NCBI GenBank assembly: GCA_035288785.1
Contig: DATDZF010000101.1
Coordinates: 1 to 13,455, forward strand
Length of the DNA stretch: 13,455 bases
Source of the DNA: JACRGC01 sp035288785
GTDB taxonomy: Archaea; Micrarchaeota; Micrarchaeia; Norongarragalinales; SBBD01
Reading direction: 5' to 3'
Below are positions 5,501-11,028 of this stretch, one piece after another. The position numbers and the translations under genes were made by a program. Every line of letters begins with the position of its first letter. The stretch's first letter is position 1. Under the pieces are notes generated by a model that searched no databases, was not told the DNA's origin, and saw nothing but the letters and a program-made list of their open reading frames with translations.

Positions 5501-6496
5501 TTAGGCGGCGCATTTAACCCTGCACAACCAGCAAAACCCATCGGGTGCGCTTTCCGGGATGCCGATGTCGAGGGTGCATTTTTTAGAGGGGAATTTGGCG
5601 GCCATAATTTTCTCGCATTCCAAATTGGGGTTGAACTCCTGATTATAGGTGGCGCATATCTTCTGCTGGTATTTGATTGCAAACAAATCGTAGCAATACT
5701 TGCGGTAGGATTCTATTTGCGCTTTTGCGCACAGTGCCGAGCTGTTGGTGGCATTTGCCATGCTAACATAGCAGAGGGATTTGCCCTCTGGTGGTTCGTT
5801 GATCATTTCGCAAATGGCCACTTCATTCCTTATCTGGGCGATCTTGATGTAGCAATTGCTTGCACGGTCCTGGTTTTCAATCTCATCGCAGATTGACAGG
5901 TAGTTCATCCTGACTGCAATCCCCTGCCTGCAGCTGTCGCGCTCCAGCGCACCCAGCATCCTTTCGCAAACCGAAGGCTGGTTCAGCCTTTGCGCGAGCT
6001 CAAGCAGGCACGAATTCCTCTTGGTCACCAATGAAATGGCCTCGCATTTTGCCGCATCCGCCGAGGGGTCAGCGAAACGGCCAAGGCATTCATCCTTTTC
6101 CTGACTGCTTGGGATCTTGTAGCATACTGCGACGTCATCCTTGGCATGCGCCACCTCCGAGTAGCACTTGTATTTTTCCGATTCGTAACTGATTTTGTCG
6201 CAGATATCATATATTTTAGTGTATTTGGCGATGAATGTGAGGCATTCCGTCCTAAGCGAAACATCCCGGATTTTTCCGCACGCAACTTCGCTCTTGGCGC
6301 TTTTAGCCTCCTCAAGATAGCACGAATCGATCAAGGATGCATCCCGCTTTTCGCATGATAGTTCATCTGGGGGAATGGGTGTTGGAGTAGGCGATGCGGC
6401 GATTATAGGCTGAGGGGTCGCCAGTACCTCCTTTTTGACGCACCCAAATAGCAGCAGGGGCAGGAACAATAACATTAGCAAGGCTGCAAACCTCAT
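5501..6496 (-). CDS. Cysteine-repeat secreted lipoprotein (about 11 repeats)
   Basis: The product is 331 residues from ATG 6496. That start is chosen because a classic lipoprotein signal begins there (MRFAALLMLLFLPLLLFGC, Cys19); the frame opens upstream at 6550 with 18 polar residues that would bury it. A Pro/Thr linker (PTPTPIPP) follows, then cysteines at 48, 59, 73, 85, 99, 111, 125, 137, 151, 163, 177, 189, 203, 215, 229, 242, 256, 268, 281, 294, 307, 322, 325 and 329. The spacing is almost perfectly 12 and 14 until the last three units, where a CxxCxxxC cap ends the protein. The unit consensus is C-x-x-I...RDxCYxxxA, as in the two plus-strand neighbours. Only two N-x-S/T sequons occur, unlike the nine in the 4076 protein. 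TATA-like sequences lie at 6551-6560 and 6561-6574. The surface role is unknown. Confidence 0.85.
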   Translation of the reverse strand: MRFAALLMLLFLPLLLFGCVKKEVLATPQPIIAASPTPTPIPPDELSCEKRDASLIDSCYLEEAKSAKSEVACGKIRDVSLRTECLTFIAKYTKIYDICDKISYESEKYKCYSEVAHAKDDVAVCYKIPSSQEKDECLGRFADPSADAAKCEAISLVTKRNSCLLELAQRLNQPSVCERMLGALERDSCRQGIAVRMNYLSICDEIENQDRASNCYIKIAQIRNEVAICEMINEPPEGKSLCYVSMANATNSSALCAKAQIESYRKYCYDLFAIKYQQKICATYNQEFNPNLECEKIMAAKFPSKKCTLDIGIPESAPDGFCWLCRVKCAA

Positions 6497-6550
6497 GATG
6501 GGGTTAGTGCGTGCGTGTTGAAAAGCGTTTCGCAATTGAGGACTTTGCAC

Positions 6551-6574
6551 ATAAATTACCTAGAAAATATATAC
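6551..6574 (-). promoter_or_regulatory. TATA-like promoter for the minus-strand cysteine-repeat gene
   Basis: On the minus strand GTATATATTTTCTA (6574-6561) and GGTAATTTAT (6560-6551) are TATA-like. They predict a leader of roughly 30-45 bases to ATG 6496, which favours that start over the upstream ATG 6550. Confidence 0.45.
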
Positions 6575-6671
6575 CCGGCTGCCCCAAGCATATGCCGCAT
6601 GGGTGATGGCTTCTTTTGCACCTAGATTTGGATGAAGATGCGCCTAAGTCCAATTATTAAGAGAATCAGCG

Positions 6672-6691
6672 AGTGTGAAGTGATTTACACT
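6672..6691 (-). terminator. Hairpin downstream of methyltransferase gene
   Basis: AGTGT (6672-6676) and ACACT (6687-6691) can pair, with an extra wobble pair, around an 8-base loop. The hairpin lies about 40 bases after the methyltransferase stop, and a T/A-rich stretch follows on the minus strand (about 6650-6662). It is a modest terminator candidate. The rest of 6575-6728 shows no gene. Confidence 0.3.
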
Positions 6692-6728
6692 GGGAATAAG
6701 CCGGATTGAATCGATTGGATTAACGCAC

Positions 6729-7304
6729 TCAGCCCTTTGCCCTAATGATCACATTCCGGCAAAACAAGGTGGGCATTACCTGGGCGAGGGCGTTGATGAG
6801 CGGATCAAAGAAATATTTCTTATGGCTGATGAAAAGGTACCTGACCTCTACTGGTTCAAACTCCTCGCGGATAAAATCCAATATGTCCTTTACGCGGGGG
6901 AGGTTGACGTGCTGTTCCCCATTCCCCTGGAAGGGCTTATTATGGGCGGTGTTCTCCCCGAATAGGTACCTGAGCCTCAGGTACAGGTTGTATTCGTTTG
7001 GCATCGTGAATATTACGATCCCCCCTTTCTTCACGACCCTTTTAATTTCCTTAAGTATCGCTCTTGAATTGAATAGGTGCTCCAACACTTCGCTGCAGAT
7101 GACGATGTCAAAGGAGCGGCTCTTGAATGGGATTTTGCCCTTGTTCAGGTCGCATTTGATAGTTGCATACTTCGACCAGTCCAGGTTGATGTATTCGATG
7201 CCCTTTGGGAGTTTTGTCCCAAGAATGCCGTTTCCGCCCCCGACATCAAGCAATTTGCCACTGCGGCCGCCGATCATTTCGAGGATGATCTTATCCTTAT
7301 CCAT
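6729..7304 (-). CDS. SAM-dependent class I methyltransferase (MetW/Methyltransf_11-like)
   Basis: From ATG 7304 the product is 191 residues. It shows the Rossmann methyltransferase signature: LLDVGGGNG (residues 18-26, SAM-binding loop), an acidic residue after the second strand (NLDWS, Asp42), FDIVICSEVLEHL (65-77), and VVKKGGIVIFTMPN (90-103). A conserved-looking EQHVNLP (131) follows. The substrate cannot be read from the sequence. SEVLEHL and xMPN resemble small-molecule or lipid/quinone-type methyltransferases, not rRNA enzymes. The frame is open up to 7430, but ATG 7304 is chosen because the fold starts there. It also overlaps the upstream stop in the 8-base ATGGATAA, and AGGTG (about 7316-7320) is a Shine-Dalgarno. 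Translation is therefore probably coupled to the small anchored protein upstream. Confidence 0.85.
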   Translation of the reverse strand: MDKDKIILEMIGGRSGKLLDVGGGNGILGTKLPKGIEYINLDWSKYATIKCDLNKGKIPFKSRSFDIVICSEVLEHLFNSRAILKEIKRVVKKGGIVIFTMPNEYNLYLRLRYLFGENTAHNKPFQGNGEQHVNLPRVKDILDFIREEFEPVEVRYLFISHKKYFFDPLINALAQVMPTLFCRNVIIRAKG

Positions 7305-7581
7305 AAGGCTTTTTGCACCTAAGGATCCCGTCGGAGCATTCGGAACAAACCGCGTATTCGAGCGAATTAGGGAAGCGGTCCGATTCCAAAATCCCCTTCC
7401 TGCCATCATTGAATACGACATTCCAGCCATACCTTCCGTCCCCTTCCGTAAAGCTCTGGATAGTGAGGTTCATTGTCTGCGGCTTGCAGGAAGGCCCCGG
7501 AGTCAGGAATGAAATTGCAAAATACAGCGCTATGGCGGCAACTAGGGCAAAAATTGCCAAGTGTGTTTTGTTCTGCATCAT
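7297..7581 (-). CDS. Small signal-anchored exported protein with CxxC
   Basis: From ATG 7581 the product is 94 residues. A hydrophobic helix at about 8-26 is followed by an exported domain of about 65 residues. That domain has four Cys (32, 79, 82, 89), including CSEC, one N-glycosylation sequon (NLT at 38) and a Trp/Asn/Gly-rich middle. The frame also opens at 7605, eight residues earlier. I prefer 7581 or 7578 because they put the charged residues directly before the helix, and AT-rich GAATTATT (about 7597-7607) lies about 24 bases upstream as a weak TATA box. The stop overlaps the methyltransferase start by 8 bases. I do not recognise a family. The partly paired cysteines suggest disulfides in an oxidising compartment. 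Confidence 0.6.
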   Translation of the reverse strand: MMQNKTHLAIFALVAAIALYFAISFLTPGPSCKPQTMNLTIQSFTEGDGRYGWNVVFNDGRKGILESDRFPNSLEYAVCSECSDGILRCKKPYG

Positions 7582-7679
7582 GCTTGTATTAGCCCCCGCC
7601 GCCAATAATTCCCAAGGAATGGACGTTTCCTATTTTCCACACGCATGGAATTTATATTACCTACGGTTTCCTGAAACTA

Positions 7680-7790
7680 ATGGGCATGCACATCCGGTAC
7701 CTTGGCTCATATCCGGGGATCTTCGGCATATTTTGCCACTGCTTCCCTAACGCGCACTCTCCGGAAGTGTGTGTCAAATGGTTTATTTAG
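7680..7790 (+). CDS. Possible leaderless 36-residue ORF behind a TATA box (weak)
   Basis: GAATTTATATTACC (7648-7661) reads as a good TATA box on the plus strand, about 25 bases before ATG 7680. The short frame begins MGMHIRYLGSYPG and contains CHC. No Shine-Dalgarno or known motif supports it. The same AT block could instead serve the minus-strand gene at 7581, or an untranslated RNA could start here. It is listed because this 303-base gap (7582-7883) otherwise holds only a terminator-like T-run. Confidence 0.2.
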   Translation: MGMHIRYLGSYPGIFGIFCHCFPNAHSPEVCVKWFI

Positions 7791-7833
7791 AATTTGGGGG
7801 TTCTTGTTGGAATCAGGATCGGCAGGGGATTGG

Positions 7834-7840
7834 AAAAAAA
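7834..7840 (-). terminator. T-run downstream of the 56-residue gene
   Basis: Seven A on the plus strand are a T7 run on the minus strand, about 45 bases after the stop at 7884. Such U-tracts terminate archaeal transcripts. Confidence 0.45.
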
Positions 7841-7883
7841 CGGACGCTACAGCTAGTCCCGATACCTAGATATGGGAGAGGAT

Positions 7884-8054
7884 CTATTGCCCATAGGTTG
7901 CACCAACTATCACTACCAGCAAGAGCAGCGCCGCCGGGCTCGTTATGAGCTCGCCCATGCTGCCAATTGCCCCTCCACCAAGCGCAAACAGTGCAAACAG
8001 CACCGCAAGCGCCGGCGCACCCTGCATCGGATGCACGTCCTCGAAAAGGCTCAT
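7884..8054 (-). CDS. 56-residue two-helix membrane protein
   Basis: This short gene is supported by an exact Shine-Dalgarno GGAGGTGA (8067-8060) five bases before ATG 8054, the best ribosome site in the window. The protein starts MSLFEDVHPMQGAPALAVLF. It has one hydrophobic segment at about 14-32 (Ala/Leu/Phe, ending ALGGGAIGS), a short polar turn (MGELITSP) and a second at about 39-53 (AALLLLVVIVGATYG). The topology is a compact hairpin with very short ends. A TATA-like CCATATACTAG (about 8103-8114) lies upstream, and a T-run lies downstream, so it is probably a single-gene transcript. No sequence similarity to Sec61-beta, SecG or the 1838 operon proteins is evident. The function is unknown. 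Confidence 0.7.
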   Translation of the reverse strand: MSLFEDVHPMQGAPALAVLFALFALGGGAIGSMGELITSPAALLLLVVIVGATYGQ

Positions 8055-8102
8055 CTAAATCACCTCCAACGGACGCAACGTCCCATCCCTTTCGCTTTAA
8101 CC

Positions 8103-8155
8103 ACTAGTATATGGTAACTCGCGCTAATACGGATTTGTCGTTAAATTTGCGACAA
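8103..8155 (-). promoter_or_regulatory. TATA-like box and inverted repeat upstream of the 56-residue gene
   Basis: On the minus strand ACCATATACTAG (8114-8103) can act as TATA, giving a leader of about 25-30 bases that contains the Shine-Dalgarno. Some 20 bases further upstream TTGTCG (8135-8140) and CGACAA (8150-8155) form a perfect 6-base inverted repeat with a 9-base AT-rich centre, the layout of a regulator-binding site. Confidence 0.4.
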
Positions 8156-8202
8156 CGTAGGAATAGAAGGAAATGTTAAGTAAAGAAAGGCCGGCACCCT
8201 TT

Positions 8203-8218
8203 ATCAGCTAGGGCTGAT
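8203..8218 (-). terminator. Hairpin downstream of the flavoprotein gene
   Basis: ATCAGC and GCTGAT form a perfect 6-bp stem with a 4-base loop, about 47 bases after the stop of the disulfide reductase gene. There is no strong T-run next to it, so termination is only suggested. Confidence 0.4.
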
Positions 8219-8264
8219 TGAGCCTTATTGGGGACGGGGCGATTACAGGAAGGGCAATATGCCC

Positions 8265-9638
8265 TCAAATTTCAATCGCGTTGAACGCCCGCTGAACCAC
8301 TTCCGAAAGCGCCGGGTGCGCATGCACCGCATCACGGATGGCGGCCAAAGAGCCATCACCGGATTTCATCGCCACAACGACCTCATGAATCAGGATGGAC
8401 GCTTCCGGGCCTATAATGAAGCAGCCCAGGATTTTGCCCGTTTTTCGCTCCACTAGCGCCTTCACAAGCCCCTCTTCCTGCAATGCAAGGCCCATCGCGG
8501 TCCTGCCGTATTCGTACCTGCCAACGGCATATTTTGCGCCCTCCGCCTTAAGCTGCTCTTCTGTTTTTCCAACACCCGCCACCTGGGGTGAGCTGAAAAC
8601 CGCCCAAGGCATTGCATGGTAGTCGACCGGATGCTTATGCCCTCCGGAAAATAAGTACTGGTTGATGTAATTTGCCTCAAGGTTTGCGCTGTGCTTGAAG
8701 AGGTATTTGCCCGCAATGTCCCCAAATGCCCAAATCCCGTATACATTGGTCTCAAGGAATTCATTCGTCCTGATATAGCCCCTCTCATTAAGCGCAAGGC
8801 CGCATCTGCTTGCATCCAGCAGATCCGAATTCGGAACCCGGCCCGCTGCGGTAAGAATGCTTTCTGCACTTATACTTTTGCGCCTACCCGTTTTCAAATT
8901 GAGCGCAATCAGTTTGACCATTTTTCCCTTCCTTTGCACCCGTTGCGCGGAAAAGCCCGTTAGCACGTTGTATTTCCGTGCTGCTTCCGCCGTGAACCTG
9001 CGTGAGATTTCCGCATCCGCAGAGGCGAGCAGCCTGTCTGCTGACTCGACAATTGTAATTTCCGTCCCCAGCGCACCGAAGAAATGCGCCATTTCCGCAG
9101 CGATGTACCCGCCTCCTATTATTATCATGCTCCTTGGCTGCGATTCCAGCCGAAGCGCCTCGTCGGATGTCAGGTACCCCGAATTCTCCAATCCCTCAAT
9201 TTTCGGCACCGCAGGGCGCGTTCCAGCCGAGATAACGATCCGGCCGGAGGTTATTTCCTCCGTGCCGACCTTGATTATTTTCCTTCCGATGAATTTCCCC
9301 TCCGACTTGTAGAGGGTGTAGTTCGGGTTCATCCGGATGGCTTTTTCGATCCCCCTCGCATCCTCATCCACGATCCTGGAAGCGCGACTGATGATGCTCC
9401 TGAAGTCGACGTTCAATTTCCCCTCCTTCCTGACCCCGAATTTCCCGGAATTCCCGATAATTTCCGCCACGTCCGCGGAATGAAGCAGAATTTTTGAGGG
9501 GATGCAGCCCCGGTTTAAGCAAGTGCCGCCCATGGGCCCCTTTTCCACAACCGCAATCTTCCATCCATGCAAGGCCGCCTGCGCAGCAACGTCAAGGCCG
9601 GATCCAGCGCCAATGACGATAAGGTCGAATTTTTTCAT
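8265..9638 (-). CDS. FAD/NAD-dependent disulfide reductase (dihydrolipoyl dehydrogenase / mycothione reductase-like)
   Basis: This 457-residue class I pyridine nucleotide-disulfide oxidoreductase is complete. Features in order: FAD-binding GAGSG (10-14); redox-active disulfide Cys40/Cys45 in GTCLNRGCIPSK; NAD domain IIIGGGYIAAEMA (172-184), with Glu198 at the end of the next strand favouring NADH over NADPH; second FAD motif FGDIAG (305-310); and a C-terminal dimer domain with the catalytic His441-Pro and Glu446 (HPALSE). YLFKHSANLEA (312-322) resembles mycothione reductases as much as lipoamide dehydrogenases, so the disulfide substrate is uncertain. No E1, E2, lipoyl protein or glycine cleavage gene lies nearby. 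It appears to be transcribed alone, with a hairpin after it. The upstream leader contains an 11-codon ORF. Confidence 0.92.
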   Translation of the reverse strand: MKKFDLIVIGAGSGLDVAAQAALHGWKIAVVEKGPMGGTCLNRGCIPSKILLHSADVAEIIGNSGKFGVRKEGKLNVDFRSIISRASRIVDEDARGIEKAIRMNPNYTLYKSEGKFIGRKIIKVGTEEITSGRIVISAGTRPAVPKIEGLENSGYLTSDEALRLESQPRSMIIIGGGYIAAEMAHFFGALGTEITIVESADRLLASADAEISRRFTAEAARKYNVLTGFSAQRVQRKGKMVKLIALNLKTGRRKSISAESILTAAGRVPNSDLLDASRCGLALNERGYIRTNEFLETNVYGIWAFGDIAGKYLFKHSANLEANYINQYLFSGGHKHPVDYHAMPWAVFSSPQVAGVGKTEEQLKAEGAKYAVGRYEYGRTAMGLALQEEGLVKALVERKTGKILGCFIIGPEASILIHEVVVAMKSGDGSLAAIRDAVHAHPALSEVVQRAFNAIEI

Positions 9639-9645
9639 GGACTAT

Positions 9646-9710
9646 TTACCCTGTGAATGCAAAAAGATGCGGTTGGCTCATGCCCCTCCAGGCAATCCGC
9701 GAATTAATTC
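9646..9710 (-). promoter_or_regulatory. Leader of the flavoprotein gene with possible 11-codon uORF
   Basis: The palindrome GAATTAATTC (9701-9710) could supply a TATA element. It is followed by GGAGG (about 9685-9689) and ATG 9681-9679, which opens the peptide MSQPHLFAFTG ending with TAA at 9648-9646, seven bases before the gene's own ATG at 9638. A short leader ORF so close to the start could couple or control translation. No experimental pattern is known to me for this arrangement. Confidence 0.25.
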
Positions 9711-9761
9711 ATGCCACCACCATCCGGATGCTAGAAGGGCATATCCCCGGCCATTCCCTTT

Positions 9762-9839
9762 TCAGCAGAATTCGCAAACCGCCGATTTCTTTTCCTTGTG
9801 CTCCTTGTCATGGATCGCTTTCTTGCTCCTTTTTTTCAT
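9762..9839 (-). CDS. Possible 25-residue basic microprotein ending in CxxC (weak)
   Basis: A frame from ATG 9839 to TGA 9762 begins 11 bases after the ATP-cone stop. It encodes a Lys-rich peptide starting MKKRSKKAIHDKEHK and ending AVCEFC. GAGGGGGAT just before it is a plausible ribosome site. It would be the fourth gene of the 11799-9851 operon. The basic character repeats that of the ATP-cone protein's N-terminus. It is very short and could be chance. The rest of 9711-9761 shows nothing. Confidence 0.25.
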   Translation of the reverse strand: MKKRSKKAIHDKEHKEKKSAVCEFC

Positions 9840-9850
9840 GCATATCCCCC

Positions 9851-10306
9851 TCAACTGATGTCCAGGTGCGTCCTGTACATATACTCCGCATCCGGATCAA
9901 TCTTCCTCATTTTTTGGCAAATGAACCCGAAAATCTCCCTTGAATCAACCGCATGCTTCTGGCGGACGAATATTTTCAGTTCCGCAACCACCGATTCAGC
10001 GATTTTCTCAGCAGCCTTTTCATCTAAATGGGCGCTCTTTGCCGCCCAATAAATGCTCCCATACGCTTTTCTTTCGTCAAACGGCTCCAAATGCCCCTTC
10101 CTTTTTACAACGTGGCTTATGGCAATTGGCATTCGCCCTGAATCCCCACTGGATGCTTCCTTTGCTTTCGCGGATACATTTTTACCCCTGCCAATGCCCT
10201 TCCTTATGCCAGCTGCATTCCTGGCGCCCCCTGCCGTCCTGAAGGCTGCACTCCTTCCTTTTGCAAACCCGACTCCCCCCCTTTTCCCATGTGCGTTCTT
10301 TATCAT
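9851..10306 (-). CDS. Orphan ATP-cone protein with basic N-terminal tail
   Basis: The 151-residue product has two parts. Residues 1-58 are low-complexity and strongly basic (Gly/Ala/Lys/Arg; begins MIKNAHGKRGG). Residues 64-147 match the ATP-cone: HVVKRKGHLEPFDERKAYGSI, a helical middle (AAEKIAESVVAEL), then VDSREIFGFICQKMRKIDPDAEYMYR. ATP-cones bind ATP/dATP and act as allosteric switches in ribonucleotide reductases and, joined to a zinc ribbon, in the repressor NrdR. Here there is neither a zinc ribbon nor a reductase domain, so this is not NrdR or NrdA. ATG 10306 lies 5 bases after the stop of the CcdA gene, supporting the long start. A shorter start at Met59 (10132) would leave just the cone. 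The basic tail could bind nucleic acid, which is inference. Confidence 0.8.
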   Translation of the reverse strand: MIKNAHGKRGGVGFAKGRSAAFRTAGGARNAAGIRKGIGRGKNVSAKAKEASSGDSGRMPIAISHVVKRKGHLEPFDERKAYGSIYWAAKSAHLDEKAAEKIAESVVAELKIFVRQKHAVDSREIFGFICQKMRKIDPDAEYMYRTHLDIS

Positions 10307-10311
10307 GCATA

Positions 10312-11022
10312 TTACCCGAAATTGATCGTGCCATTAGCGATGAATATCAGCATCCAGCCAAGGGCGATCAGGAGAAGGCCCGTGAACAGCCTCATGTACC
10401 CGCGGTTGCGCTCCTTCCACATCTTGAGGTCGGTAATTTTCATGCCGAAGTATGCAAGAAGTAGGATAACGAGCAGCGGGAGCACGAAGATGAAATTGTA
10501 GAGCAGCATCATGAGGAATGCCTCGAAATTGAAACCCTGCCTCAATACGGTGATAATTGCAAGGTAGGGCGCTCCAGTGCATGGCAATTCGACTGCGGAA
10601 ACGAATGCCCCCAGGAAAACCATCCCGGGCACCGTGAGGTTTTTGGCATACTTATGTATCCGCTTTGCCATCTCTGGCGGGATTGCAAGCGTCATCCCTT
10701 GCCCGTACCAGAAGAAATCCTTGATTTCCACAATCCCAGCAAATACCACCAGGGCGCCAACGAAGATCGAGATGTATTCCGCGATGGATTGCGGGATCGT
10801 TGTGAAGAATGCTATCAGCCCAAGCCCCGCGATGAGGTATGTTATGTAGACCGCGGAAATGTATGCCATCCCCAGGACGAGCATCCTCCCGCGCTTCTGG
10901 TTTGTTGCGATGACCGTCGAGATGAGCAGGATCAGCACCCCGATCGCGCAGGGATTGATCGAGTCAATCGCTGCCGTAATCAGCACGGTCATTATTGTCG
11001 GCAAATTCGCTTCCACTGCCAT
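10312..11022 (-). CDS. ccdA: CcdA/DsbD-type transmembrane thiol-disulfide transporter
   Basis: This 236-residue protein with six predicted helices passes reducing equivalents from the cytoplasm across the membrane, for cytochrome c maturation or for repair of extracytoplasmic disulfides. The two redox cysteines of the family are in place: Cys25 in SINPCAIGVL at the end of helix 1, and Cys148 in SAVELPCTGAPY in the fourth helix, with the expected Pro next to each. Helices lie at about 8-39, 47-71, 80-98, 131-158, 166-192 and 208-230. The start is supported by GGAGTGA, six bases from ATG 11022. The gene begins 6 bases after the His-rich membrane protein gene and ends 5 bases before the ATP-cone gene, so the three are one transcript. 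No thioredoxin or cytochrome c gene is in the window. Confidence 0.92.
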   Translation of the reverse strand: MAVEANLPTIMTVLITAAIDSINPCAIGVLILLISTVIATNQKRGRMLVLGMAYISAVYITYLIAGLGLIAFFTTIPQSIAEYISIFVGALVVFAGIVEIKDFFWYGQGMTLAIPPEMAKRIHKYAKNLTVPGMVFLGAFVSAVELPCTGAPYLAIITVLRQGFNFEAFLMMLLYNFIFVLPLLVILLLAYFGMKITDLKMWKERNRGYMRLFTGLLLIALGWMLIFIANGTINFG

Positions 11023-11028
11023 AAAAAT

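Noticed and set aside
5480..5896. Plus-strand 138-codon frame opposite the cysteine-repeat gene
   Set aside because: Its hydrophobic Cys/Ala-rich translation is the antisense image of the regular minus-strand repeat.
6590..6650. C/D-box guide RNA around GTGATGG and GGATGAAGATG
   Set aside because: A C-box-like sequence is present, but no D box (CTGA) or paired C'/D' set is at the right distance.
6745..7512. Plus-strand 255-codon frame opposite the methyltransferase
   Set aside because: It is the antisense of two well-supported minus-strand genes and has no recognisable motif.
7872..8117. Plus-strand 81-codon frame
   Set aside because: It is the antisense of the 56-residue membrane protein, which has a perfect Shine-Dalgarno; the plus frame is an Arg/His-rich artefact.
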